This document shows positions 24,871 to 33,313 of a stretch of 64,000 nucleotides of DNA, in pieces (the stretch's first letter is position 1; the number at the start of each line of letters is the position of its first letter). Under the pieces are notes generated by a model. It had not been told where the DNA came from. It did no database searches and was given only the letters and a program-made list of their open reading frames with translations. Source of the stretch: UBA2256 sp964531105. GTDB lineage: Bacteria > Spirochaetota > Spirochaetia > Treponematales > Rectinemataceae. Position numbers and translations under genes: made by a program. The stretch lies in NCBI GenBank assembly GCA_964531105.1, contig CAZHFN010000008.1, positions 7,559 to 71,558 of the forward strand, written 5' to 3'.

Positions 24871-25567
24871 CACCGGGAGCATCGATCGCCGGGATTCGGA
24901 AATCAGTTGCAAAGGCCTCTGCAAGAGCTTTGCGAGCCAAGCCGAGACTCTCCAAGTTCTCAAGAATCTCGATCTGGAAATTCCTGGAGGGAGTTCCTGT
25001 TCCATCATGGGGGCTAGCGGCTCGGGGAAAAGCACCCTGCTTTCAATACTGGGGGGGCTGGAGCGTTTCGATTCTGGAGAGCTAAAGGTGGGGGGACATG
25101 AGCTCCGACTTCTGGCCGAAAAGGATCTGCCTCTGTTCAGAAGCCGTGTGGTAGGCTTCGTTTTCCAGTTCCATTATCTGCTCAAGGATTTTTCAGCCCT
25201 GGAGAATGTGGCGCTTCCAGCATACATGGCTGGTTTGAGCCGGACCGAGGCATGGGAAAAGGCCGGCTCTCTTCTGGAGAAGGTAGGGCTGGGCCAGCGC
25301 CTGGGACACTTCCCCTCCGAACTCTCGGGCGGTGAACGCCAAAGGGCAGCCATCGCCAGGGCTCTGGTAAACGATCCTCTGGTGATCCTCGCCGACGAAC
25401 CCACAGGCAATCTGGACGCCCAGAACGCCCAGGCGGTGAGCGAACTCCTTTTCAGCCTGCCTTCTCTCTGCAAGGCCAGCCTTGTGCTGGCCACCCACGA
25501 TAAGGGTTTAGCTGAAAAAGCAGAATTGCGCTTCGCTCTGGAGCAGGGCTCCCTCAGGACAGTATGA
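24863..25567 (+). CDS. lolD: Lipoprotein-export ABC transporter ATP-binding protein
   Basis: ATPase of the Lol extraction complex (234 aa). Walker A GASGSGKSTLLS lies near residue 51, the signature LSGGERQRAAIARAL near 150, and Walker B VILADEPTGNLD near 173, all typical of the LolD/MacB/FtsE group. ATG 24863 is chosen because GGAGG lies nine nt upstream and it overlaps the lolC stop; an in-frame start 20 codons earlier lies inside lolC without a good site. Confidence 0.9.
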   Translation: MNDTGSIDRRDSEISCKGLCKSFASQAETLQVLKNLDLEIPGGSSCSIMGASGSGKSTLLSILGGLERFDSGELKVGGHELRLLAEKDLPLFRSRVVGFVFQFHYLLKDFSALENVALPAYMAGLSRTEAWEKAGSLLEKVGLGQRLGHFPSELSGGERQRAAIARALVNDPLVILADEPTGNLDAQNAQAVSELLFSLPSLCKASLVLATHDKGLAEKAELRFALEQGSLRTV

Positions 25568-27006
25568 GACTATCACCCCTGGTCTTCGTGGCCGCCCGAA
25601 GCCTCTTGGGCAGGACAGGATTGCGCCGAAAAGCTCTGCGCAGGCACACGAAGGACCCAGGAACGCGGCTAGCTTCTTTGGAGCGGCCCCGCAATATCCA
25701 GGCTGGAAGGGGCAGGGGGCTCAACCACTCTCAGGGTCTATGGGGTGCCGTGCTAGGAATAGGAGTGAGCCTAATTCCTTTGCTATTAGTCCTGGTAGTC
25801 TCCGATGGCATGATCGAGGGCATAACCAGGCGCTATATTGAAACCAAGACCTTCCATATCCAGGTGGCAGTGCCCGACGGCATGGATAGGGAGGAAGCAG
25901 CCCAGGGATTGGATGCCACCCGAAAGGTTCCCGGTGTTGTTTCGGCGCTTATGGAGACCAATGGAAGCGCCGTGGCTGTCTCACCCTCCGCGAGCAACGC
26001 GATACTGCTCAGGGCCGTGGATCCCTCGTTTTTCGAAGATGAAGGAACCCGGGAATACCTTTCCCTGGAAGCAGGAGCCCTGGTTCCCAAGGGCAACAGA
26101 GACATCGTCCTGGGTTCGGCACTCGCCCGGACTCTCAGGGTTTCTGTGGGTGATCAAATCACCGTTATAAGCCCCAACAGGGATTCGGGGGATGAAGAAG
26201 ACTCTCAGGATGGGCTGGCGGCCTACAGACCACGGCTATCTTTCTTCAAGGTGAGCGGGATTGTAAGCGCAGGCTACAGAGACCTGGACTCATTCTGGGC
26301 ATTTATCACCCCCCAGGCTGGAGAAAGGCTTTTAGTGTATTCATCCTGCTATTCATTTTTCGGCATCAAGGTAGCCGATCCCTACGACAACGGCCTGGGA
26401 GGGGTACGCAAGGAGCTGTCCGAAAGCCTGGATTTTCTCTATCCCGAGTGGTTCGATTCCTATCTGGCCAGAACCTGGCCGGAGATAGAGAGAAGTCTGT
26501 ACAGATCCTTCGGCACAACCAAGACCACCCTGCTTTTCATAATGGCTATTGCCCTCCTCATCGCCGCCATCAACCTGGGATCCTCTCTATCCACTTTTGT
26601 GGTGGAGCATTCCATGGATATCGCGGTTTTAAGGAGTTTTGGCGCCACGGACAAGGCTATTCGCATGATTTTCGTTGGAGCCGGCCTCCTCACCGGGAGC
26701 CTCGGTACCCTTATAGGTCTTCTGGCGGGCATGATTGTCTCTCTTAACGTGAACGCATTGATACAGGGCCTCGAGGGTTTGCTGAACCTAGCCAACTCGG
26801 GTATTGCCCTGCTCTCAGGCAGAGAGGCTCTTTCGCTCACGCTCCTGGATCCCGCCTACTACCTGGAGAAAATACCCGTGAGTCTTCACCCTGGCCAATT
26901 GGGTTTGATAGCCCTGCTCTGCGTAGCCTTGAGCGCGCTGGTATCGCTTTTACCAGCACGGAAGGCAGTGCGGATATCGGTGCAGGACCTCATCAGAAAG
27001 AGTTAG
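25564..27006 (+). CDS. lolE: Lipoprotein-export ABC transporter permease (second subunit)
   Basis: Second FtsX/MacB-like permease (480 aa), partner of the 430-aa subunit. It carries a basic insertion of about 50 residues near the N-terminus (RKALRRHTKDPGTRL) before the first membrane segment, which is unusual. The periplasmic domain follows, then three C-terminal segments with MDIAVLRSFGATDKAIRMIF. It overlaps lolD by 4 nt (ATGA). Two different permeases flanking one ATPase fits a LolCDE heteromer. Confidence 0.85.
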   Translation: MRLSPLVFVAARSLLGRTGLRRKALRRHTKDPGTRLASLERPRNIQAGRGRGLNHSQGLWGAVLGIGVSLIPLLLVLVVSDGMIEGITRRYIETKTFHIQVAVPDGMDREEAAQGLDATRKVPGVVSALMETNGSAVAVSPSASNAILLRAVDPSFFEDEGTREYLSLEAGALVPKGNRDIVLGSALARTLRVSVGDQITVISPNRDSGDEEDSQDGLAAYRPRLSFFKVSGIVSAGYRDLDSFWAFITPQAGERLLVYSSCYSFFGIKVADPYDNGLGGVRKELSESLDFLYPEWFDSYLARTWPEIERSLYRSFGTTKTTLLFIMAIALLIAAINLGSSLSTFVVEHSMDIAVLRSFGATDKAIRMIFVGAGLLTGSLGTLIGLLAGMIVSLNVNALIQGLEGLLNLANSGIALLSGREALSLTLLDPAYYLEKIPVSLHPGQLGLIALLCVALSALVSLLPARKAVRISVQDLIRKS

Positions 27007-27054
27007 TTCCCGATTTTTAAGCTACCGTTTCTATCAATTTTCTGAAGCACATGC

Positions 27055-27060
27055 TATGAT
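27055..27060 (+). promoter_or_regulatory. Probable -10 of recA promoter
   Basis: TATGAT lies 30 nt before recA; a weak TATCAA is at -35 with 17-nt spacing. I see neither an E. coli-type (CTG-N10-CAG) nor a Bacillus-type SOS box here. Confidence 0.4.
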
Positions 27061-27090
27061 CTTGGCCGTATACTCACATGGAGGAATAGC

Positions 27091-28302
27091 ATGGCCAGAA
27101 AAGCTAACGCCCGTTCGGCGGAATTTGTAATGGAGAAACTCGACAGCTCGGAAGTTCCCGCCAAGGCCGGGGAAAAGAGTAAAACCCCACGGGCATCGGC
27201 GGAGGTTTCGGAAAAGCAGAAAGCCTTGGAAGTCGCAAGGCTGCAGATAGAAAAACAGTTCGGCCAGGGCTCCCTCATGAAGCTGGGCACTCACCAGAGC
27301 GCCCAGGGCATAGAATCCATACCTTCTGGGTCCATACTTCTCGATGAAGCCCTCGGCATCGGGGGATATCCCAGGGGAAGAATCGTGGAGATCTACGGGC
27401 CTGAGTCTTCGGGCAAGACAACCCTCGCTCTCCATGCCATTGCCGAAGCCCAGAAGAAGGGCGGTATTGCCGCCTTTATCGATGCCGAGCACGCCCTGGA
27501 TCCCATCTATGCCAGAAATCTGGGCGTGGATATCGATGAGCTATGGGTTTCCCAGCCCGATAATGGAGAGCAGGCTCTGGATATCGCCGAATCCCTCATA
27601 CGTTCCGGGGCGGTGGACATCATCGTTATCGACTCGGTGGCCGCTCTTACTCCCCAGGCTGAAATCGAAGGGGAAATGGGCGATGCCCATGTTGGTCTCC
27701 AGGCTCGTCTAATGAGCCAGGCCCTGCGAAAGCTGGCAGGCACTCTGTCCAAGAGCAAGACCATCCTGGTTTTCATAAACCAGATCCGCATGAAAATCGG
27801 CATTATGTTCGGCAACCCCGAAACCACCACCGGCGGCAACGCCCTCAAATTCTACGCCTCCGTCAGGCTGGAGGTAAGGAAAATCGAGACCATCGAAAAG
27901 GGCGGTGATGAGGATGCCCTGGGCAACAGGGTCAGGGTAAAGGTTGTAAAGAACAAGGTAGCGCCGCCCTTCAGAAGGGTAGAGTTGGAAATCATATTCG
28001 GCAAAGGCATTTCCGCCTCCGCCTCGCTTCTGGATGCGGCGGTCAAGTATTCCATAATCGATAAAAAGGGAGCCTGGTACACCTGGGGAGAGGAAAAAGT
28101 GGGGCAGGGCAGGGAGAACGCCAAGCTCTACCTGGAACAGAATGCCGATATTGCCACCGTAATTGAGAAAGCGGTGAGGGAAAAAATGGCCCAGAAGGGT
28201 TTAGCACAATCTGAAATCCCTGAAGCCACTCCTAAGGGTGGTTCCAGCCTTGCCCCAACCGCCCAGGATCCTGAAGTGATCAGCGCGGACGATCTGTTCT
28301 AA
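27091..28302 (+). CDS. recA: Recombinase RecA
   Basis: DNA strand-exchange ATPase and SOS coprotease (403 aa). An unusual N-terminal extension of about 45 charged residues precedes the conserved KQKALEVARLQIEKQFG start. Walker A GPESSGKT is at 103-110, followed by FIDAEHALDP, VIDSVAALTP, and loop L2 NQIRMKIGIMFGNPETTTGG. The C-terminus is long and Ala/Pro-rich, ending EVISADDLF. ATG 27091 has GGAGG at good spacing, which argues the extension is real. folK starts 7 nt downstream. Confidence 0.97.
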   Translation: MARKANARSAEFVMEKLDSSEVPAKAGEKSKTPRASAEVSEKQKALEVARLQIEKQFGQGSLMKLGTHQSAQGIESIPSGSILLDEALGIGGYPRGRIVEIYGPESSGKTTLALHAIAEAQKKGGIAAFIDAEHALDPIYARNLGVDIDELWVSQPDNGEQALDIAESLIRSGAVDIIVIDSVAALTPQAEIEGEMGDAHVGLQARLMSQALRKLAGTLSKSKTILVFINQIRMKIGIMFGNPETTTGGNALKFYASVRLEVRKIETIEKGGDEDALGNRVRVKVVKNKVAPPFRRVELEIIFGKGISASASLLDAAVKYSIIDKKGAWYTWGEEKVGQGRENAKLYLEQNADIATVIEKAVREKMAQKGLAQSEIPEATPKGGSSLAPTAQDPEVISADDLF

Positions 28303-28309
28303 ATCGCTA

Positions 28310-28819
28310 ATGGAAAGAATCTGGCTGGGGCTCGGCTCCAATCTGGGGGACAGTCCAGGACTCATCCGGAATGCCGTGGAACTCCTCCAGGAATACCTGG
28401 AAGACATCCGGTGCTCCAGGCTCTGGATCTCCAAGCCCCGCTATAATCTGGATCAGCCCGACTTCATCAATGCCGTCGTCACCGGGCTTAGCGACATGGA
28501 AGCACGCCAACTGCTGAAAGCTACTCAGAGCATAGAGGCAGAGCTTGGAAGGGACAGGTCTGCGGTACCTGAAAAAGGGGCTCGTACAATAGATATCGAC
28601 ATTCTGCTTTACGGTAGAAGCATTATTGCCCAAGAGGGGCTCATTGTGCCCCATCCAGGCATGAGGGAAAGGAAATTCGTCCTCCTCCCCTTGGTGGAGT
28701 TAGATTCAGCGCTCACCGATCCTGTAAGCGGGCGTCGCTTCGAGGAAATCCTGGCAGAGCTTCCCCCTCAGGGTATTTACCCTCTCGGACAGGGCATATA
28801 TGATGCACCGTGTCCCTGA
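28310..28819 (+). CDS. folK: 6-hydroxymethyl-7,8-dihydropterin pyrophosphokinase
   Basis: Transfers pyrophosphate from ATP to hydroxymethyl-dihydropterin in folate synthesis (169 aa). Motifs are LGLGSNLGDSPG (about 6-17), ELGRDRS with the conserved Arg, and GARTIDIDILLYG (about 89-101), whose two Asp residues bind Mg. No Shine-Dalgarno is visible; the start is 7 nt after the recA stop, so coupling is likely. Its stop overlaps scpA in a TGATG junction. Confidence 0.94.
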   Translation: MERIWLGLGSNLGDSPGLIRNAVELLQEYLEDIRCSRLWISKPRYNLDQPDFINAVVTGLSDMEARQLLKATQSIEAELGRDRSAVPEKGARTIDIDILLYGRSIIAQEGLIVPHPGMRERKFVLLPLVELDSALTDPVSGRRFEEILAELPPQGIYPLGQGIYDAPCP

Positions 28820-29607
28820 TGAATAGCAAAGCCGTCCACTCATCCACAACCCAGGATTTTCCCGAAACCTCGGGCCAGGGCAGAAAGTTCCGTCTTAAGG
28901 ATTTTGAAGGCCCCTTGGACCTTCTTCTCTTCCTCATCAAGCGGAACGATATGAACATATACGACATCCATATCGCTTCCATCACCGAACAGTATCTCGA
29001 ATGCCTGAAAAACGAAGACGGTGTCGACCTGGATGAACTCTCTGAATTCTATAACCTGGCAGCCACCTTGCTGCTCATCAAATCCCGCATGCTTCTGCCC
29101 CTAGGCTCCATAGATGACGAGGATCTCGACGATCCTCGGCAAAGCCTCATCGAAAAACTCATAGAGTACCAAAAGTACAAAAAGCTATCCGGTCTCATGG
29201 AGCAGAGGGAGATGGAAGTGGAATGGAGGCTGGAGCGCTCCTGCATGCAGCGGATCCTGCCTTTCCCCGCGGTGGATGATAAAGACCTCTGGGAAGACCT
29301 GGATGTCTGGGACCTCCTCAAGACTTTTTCTTCCTTAGTCCAGAATTTTAGTTCTGAAAAGATCATAGATCTTTACGAAGAGGTCTCGCTCCATGAAAAG
29401 CTGGCCCTCATGCACGAGCTATTGGAGCGCCAAGGTGAGTTTTCCTTTATCCAGCTCATCACCAGGCCTAGATCGGCCCTGGATCTGGCCTGCGCCTTCC
29501 TGGCCATGCTGGACGCGGTAAAAAACAAAATAATTCGCATTAAACAGCACAGGCTTTTCGGGGATATTCGCATATTCCCCTATCAAAACGAGGTAGAAAA
29601 TGGATGA
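28819..29607 (+). CDS. scpA: Segregation and condensation protein A
   Basis: Kleisin subunit of the SMC condensin complex (262 aa). The N-terminal KFRLKDFEGPLDLLLFLIKR (about 25-44) is the family signature, and the C-terminal winged-helix part appears near ELLERQGEFSFIQLI. ATG 28819 overlaps the folK stop as TGATG; a GTG three codons earlier is also in frame. scpB follows with an 8-nt overlap. smc itself is not in the window. Confidence 0.93.
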   Translation: MNSKAVHSSTTQDFPETSGQGRKFRLKDFEGPLDLLLFLIKRNDMNIYDIHIASITEQYLECLKNEDGVDLDELSEFYNLAATLLLIKSRMLLPLGSIDDEDLDDPRQSLIEKLIEYQKYKKLSGLMEQREMEVEWRLERSCMQRILPFPAVDDKDLWEDLDVWDLLKTFSSLVQNFSSEKIIDLYEEVSLHEKLALMHELLERQGEFSFIQLITRPRSALDLACAFLAMLDAVKNKIIRIKQHRLFGDIRIFPYQNEVENG

Positions 29608-30160
29608 ATTGAGTCCGGAGGAGAAAGCCGCCCTTATCAGCGCCGTTCTCTTTCTGGAGAGCGAGCCCGTGGACGATGCCGCCCTGGCCAGGATATCCGG
29701 GCTTTCCCATGATGAGGTGGCCGATGCCCTCCGGCGCCTTTCGGCGGAGCACGAATCCCAGGTTCATGGCTTTGCTCCCCTAAAATCAGGCGGTGGCTGG
29801 ATCTTTGCGCCCAAGGTGGATCTCTGGGAGAGGCTCAAGGATCATTATGGCAAGAAAAACGAAGCCAAACTTTCGAGGGCCGCCATGGAAACACTCTCCA
29901 TTGTAGCCTATTCACAGCCTATAACTCGGGCTGAAATAGAGGCTATCAGGGGTGTTTCGGCCGATGGCATGATCCGGTATCTGCTCTCCAGGGATCTGGT
30001 GAGGGAAGTGGGCAAAAAGGATATGCCCGGCAAACCCATGCAGTACGGCACCACCCAGGAATTTCTCAAATATTTTAAATTAGGCTCTATCGCCGATCTT
30101 CCACCCTTGAGTGAACTGGAGACTGACAGGTTCGCCAAGGAGGAGGGGCAGCGAGGATGA
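29600..30160 (+). CDS. scpB: Segregation and condensation protein B
   Basis: Winged-helix partner of ScpA that bridges SMC heads (186 aa). Family features are ALISAVLFLESEPVDDAALA near the start, and LSRAAMETLSIVAYSQPITRAEIEAIRGV (about 94-122), the strongly conserved second winged helix. It overlaps scpA by 8 nt and rluB by 4 nt, with GAGG before ATG. Confidence 0.94.
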   Translation: MDELSPEEKAALISAVLFLESEPVDDAALARISGLSHDEVADALRRLSAEHESQVHGFAPLKSGGGWIFAPKVDLWERLKDHYGKKNEAKLSRAAMETLSIVAYSQPITRAEIEAIRGVSADGMIRYLLSRDLVREVGKKDMPGKPMQYGTTQEFLKYFKLGSIADLPPLSELETDRFAKEEGQRG

Positions 30161-30903
30161 AGGAAACCATACGTCTCCAAGCCTTTCTAGCCTCCTGCGG
30201 GCTGGGATCCAGACGCTTCTGCGAAACCTTCATTCAGGAAGGCAGGGTTAGGGTAAACGGTACTGTGGCCACTCTGGGTTCTTCGGTAAATGCAGGTGAT
30301 TCCGTGCTTCTGGACGGACGCCCCGTGCAGGTACAGTCCAGACTCCGCTATATCGCCCTCAACAAACCCCCCGGCTACATCAGTTCCATGGCAGACGAAA
30401 AAGACAGGCCGGTGGCATCCTCTCTCATCAAGTCCTCGGTGCCCGAACGGGTCTATAATGTTGGCCGCCTGGATCAATGGTCTTCGGGCCTCCTTCTCTA
30501 TACGAACGATGGGGATTTTGCTTCACTCCTCGTACACCCTAAAAGCTGCATCGACAAGGAATACGCGGTGCGCTGCGATCTTCCCATCCCCGCCGAACTT
30601 CCCGAAGCCTTTATGAAGGGCTTGACTGTAGAGGGCGAGCGCTATAAGGCCCAGAATGTGCGAATTCTGGACGAAAAGACCATGCGAGTAGTTCTCGTGG
30701 AGGGTAAGAACAGGGAGATCAGGCGGGTGCTGTCCCATTTCGGCCTCAGACCCCTCTTTTTGCGCAGAGAGCGCATCGGACCCATAGAGCTGGGCGACTT
30801 GGCCGAAGGTGCCTTCAGGGAACTGGATCCTAAAGAGGTCGAGGCGTTAAGGGAATATTCACGCCAAGCTATTGCAGGGCGGCGGGAAGGAGAGAAGGCA
30901 TGA
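30157..30903 (+). CDS. rluB: RsuA/RluB-family rRNA pseudouridine synthase
   Basis: Modifies uridine in ribosomal RNA (248 aa). An N-terminal S4 domain (RLQAFLASCGLGSRRFCETFI, about 5-25) is followed by the catalytic domain with VGRLDQWSSGLLLYTNDG (catalytic Asp) and GKNREIRRVLSHFG near residue 188. RluB is the usual member next to scpB in bacteria, but RsuA or RluE cannot be excluded. It overlaps both neighbours by 4 nt, with GGAGGAGGGG upstream. Confidence 0.9.
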   Translation: MKETIRLQAFLASCGLGSRRFCETFIQEGRVRVNGTVATLGSSVNAGDSVLLDGRPVQVQSRLRYIALNKPPGYISSMADEKDRPVASSLIKSSVPERVYNVGRLDQWSSGLLLYTNDGDFASLLVHPKSCIDKEYAVRCDLPIPAELPEAFMKGLTVEGERYKAQNVRILDEKTMRVVLVEGKNREIRRVLSHFGLRPLFLRRERIGPIELGDLAEGAFRELDPKEVEALREYSRQAIAGRREGEKA

Positions 30904-31556
30904 TTGTGGCCATGGACGGTCCTGCGGGTTGTGGCAAGTCCACTATAGCCAAACTTTTATCTGAGCGCCTGGGATTTTTGTATATAAATTCTGGAAATAT
31001 ATACAGGGCTATAGCATATCTGTCGCTGAAGGAGAAAATTCCCCTTCAGGAAGAAAAAAAACTTATCAGCCGCGCGTCCCTTGTCTCGATCGGCTACGGC
31101 AAGGATGGTTCCGTGACGCTTGAGAGCGAAACGCTAACTTCCCAGCTGAGATCGGCCCAGGTGGACGAAATTGTAGCCCAGGTCTCGGCCATTCCGGAAA
31201 TCCGCGTCATAGTGAATCAGGTGGTGCAACGGGTGGCCAGGGACAATGATGCGGTGGTGGAGGGAAGGGACATGACCACCGTGGTCTTCCCCAATGCCGA
31301 CGCCAAATTCTACATCGACGCTTCGGTACAAGAGAGGGCTAAACGCAGGCATGGGCAGGGCAGTTCATCCAAATCCTACGAGGAAATCCTGGAAAATATA
31401 AAAATGAGGGATGAAATAGATACGAACAAGAAAGTAGGAGCACTTAAAATCGCCGCCGATGCCCAGTATTTGGATACATCCGGCTTGACCATAGAAGAAG
31501 TTTATGAGAAAGTATACAGCAAAATTCTACACTTAAGGGAAGCACATGGAGAATAA
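30900..31556 (+). CDS. cmk: Cytidylate kinase
   Basis: Phosphorylates CMP and dCMP (218 aa). It has a canonical P-loop MDGPAGCGKSTIAKLL (about 5-20), the NMP-binding IYRAIAYLS, the substrate-contact VVEGRDMTTVVFPNA (about 118-132), and a lid with ERAKRRHGQ. It is translationally coupled to rluB (4-nt overlap, AAGGAG) and overlaps rpsA by 11 nt, the standard cmk-rpsA arrangement. A second kinase-like paralogue lies at 18653. Confidence 0.95.
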   Translation: MIVAMDGPAGCGKSTIAKLLSERLGFLYINSGNIYRAIAYLSLKEKIPLQEEKKLISRASLVSIGYGKDGSVTLESETLTSQLRSAQVDEIVAQVSAIPEIRVIVNQVVQRVARDNDAVVEGRDMTTVVFPNADAKFYIDASVQERAKRRHGQGSSSKSYEEILENIKMRDEIDTNKKVGALKIAADAQYLDTSGLTIEEVYEKVYSKILHLREAHGE

Positions 31557-33279
31557 GGAAGTGGTAATGGACGCCGCCGCCCCCTCCCGCGACGAATTCC
31601 AGACACAATTGCAGGAGCAGTACCTCAAGAGTTTCGAGGGGCTGGAGGAGGGTGACTTGATCGACGGAAAAGTCGTCCAGATAGCGGGCGACTTTGTTTT
31701 TGTCGATGTCGGGTATAAGTCCGAAGGCAAAATCCCCATAATAGAGTTCGGCGACGAACCCCCCAAAATGGGCGACGATGTCAAGGTGATATTGGTCAAG
31801 AAAGAGACCCACTCGGGCGAAGTGATCGTATCCAAGAAGAGGGCCGAGGAAAAAGTATTCTGGAAAGCCGTGGCCAATGCCTTCAAGGAACATCAGCCGA
31901 TAGAGGGAAAAATCGAGAAGGAAGTGAAGGGCGGCTTCGAAGTCGACCTGGGCCATGGGCTCAAGGGCTTTCTTCCCTCCTCCAAGGCGGACATCCAGCG
32001 GGTGGAGAACGGCGAAGAATATGTGGGTATCAAAACCCAGTTCTATCTGGAACGCCTCTACTCCGAGAAAAAAATCAACATTATCCTCAACCGCCGCAGG
32101 TGGCTCGAGGAAGACATAGACAAACGAAGGGAAGCCTTCTTCCAGACCGTGCAGATCGGCGATACCGTCAAGGGCGTGGTGAAGAGCTTTACCAGCTTTG
32201 GTGCCTTTATAGATCTGGGCGGTTTCGACGGCTTGCTCCACATCAACGACATGAGCTGGGGCCATGTTACCAGGCCTAAGGATTATGTGCGCAAGAGCGA
32301 GGAAATCGAGCTGAAGGTTATCAGGCTCGAGCCCGAAGAAAAGCGGATCAACCTCTCCCTCAAGCACTTTTCCCAGGACCCCTGGTTTACTTTCGAAGAA
32401 AAGTATCACGTCAACGATATCGTCAAGGGCAAGGTTACCAAGCTCACGGATTACGGAGCCTTCATCGAACTGGAAGAGGGCATCGAGGGTCTGGCCCATA
32501 TTTCCGAGTTCTCCTGGGTGCGCAAAGTTCACAAGCCCGAGGACATGCTCAAGGCCAGCGACATCGTGGACTGCATGATTCTGGGCTATGACATCCAGGC
32601 AGGCAAGGTGTCCCTGGGTCTCAAGCAGGTGCAGGCCAATCCCTGGGATAACATCAACGAAAGCTACCCCGTAGGCATGAGAATCACCAGGAAAATAGTC
32701 AAGGTTACCAATGCCGGCGCCTTTATCGAACTGGAAGAAGGCATCGACGGTTTCCTCCATGTGGACGACCTCTCCTGGACATCCAGGGTCAAGAATCCCG
32801 CTTCCGTCCTCCATGAGGGGGAGGAGATCGAGGTTGTGATCATCGAGAGCAGCCCGGAAGAAAGAAATATCCGCCTGGGTGTAAAGCAACTCTCCGAGGA
32901 TCCCTGGAGATCCTTCGCCAAGGCATTCAGAGTTGGCTCCATCGTCGAAGGCACCGTGTCCAACGTTACGGATTTCGGAGTCTTTGTGCGGGTTCAGGGC
33001 GAAATCGACGGCCTGGTGAAAAAGCAGGATCTTTCCTCCGATAGGGATGAGTCCTGGGACGATGCCCTCAAGAAGTTCTCCGTCGGCATGGCGGTAAAGG
33101 CAGTGGTCATAGACCTCAGTCCCGAGCGCCAGAAGCTGGGTCTTTCCATCAGGGATCTCGTACAGCGTCAGCAGCGGGAAGAAATCTCCAAGTTCATGCA
33201 AAGCGAAGAGGAATCGGGCGGCGGCTACACAATAGGCGACCTGCTCAAAGATCGCGATACGACCAAGAAGAATTCCTGA
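31546..33279 (+). CDS. rpsA: 30S ribosomal protein S1
   Basis: mRNA-binding ribosomal protein (577 aa) with six S1 (OB-fold) repeats, beginning at about residues 35, 120, 205, 290, 378 and 465. Repeats carry sequence such as VKSFTSFGAFIDLGGFDGLLH and VTKLTDYGAFIELEEGIEGLAH in consecutive order. Length and repeat number equal those of proteobacterial S1. The ATG lies within the cmk end with AAGGGAAG upstream. The reading frame opposite it is open for over 580 codons, a codon-bias artefact. Confidence 0.96.
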   Translation: MENKEVVMDAAAPSRDEFQTQLQEQYLKSFEGLEEGDLIDGKVVQIAGDFVFVDVGYKSEGKIPIIEFGDEPPKMGDDVKVILVKKETHSGEVIVSKKRAEEKVFWKAVANAFKEHQPIEGKIEKEVKGGFEVDLGHGLKGFLPSSKADIQRVENGEEYVGIKTQFYLERLYSEKKINIILNRRRWLEEDIDKRREAFFQTVQIGDTVKGVVKSFTSFGAFIDLGGFDGLLHINDMSWGHVTRPKDYVRKSEEIELKVIRLEPEEKRINLSLKHFSQDPWFTFEEKYHVNDIVKGKVTKLTDYGAFIELEEGIEGLAHISEFSWVRKVHKPEDMLKASDIVDCMILGYDIQAGKVSLGLKQVQANPWDNINESYPVGMRITRKIVKVTNAGAFIELEEGIDGFLHVDDLSWTSRVKNPASVLHEGEEIEVVIIESSPEERNIRLGVKQLSEDPWRSFAKAFRVGSIVEGTVSNVTDFGVFVRVQGEIDGLVKKQDLSSDRDESWDDALKKFSVGMAVKAVVIDLSPERQKLGLSIRDLVQRQQREEISKFMQSEEESGGGYTIGDLLKDRDTTKKNS

Positions 33280-33313
33280 TCGTCTTTAGTGGCGATAGGA
33301 AGAAGACAAGGCG

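Noticed and set aside
27007..27090. SOS box before recA
   Set aside because: No CTG-N10-CAG or CGAAC-type palindrome was found in the upstream region.
31444..33201. Open frame of 585 codons opposite rpsA
   Set aside because: It is antisense to a clear six-repeat S1 protein, its translation is low-complexity and hydrophobic/acidic, and no ribosome site or family match is apparent. Codon bias of the real gene explains it.
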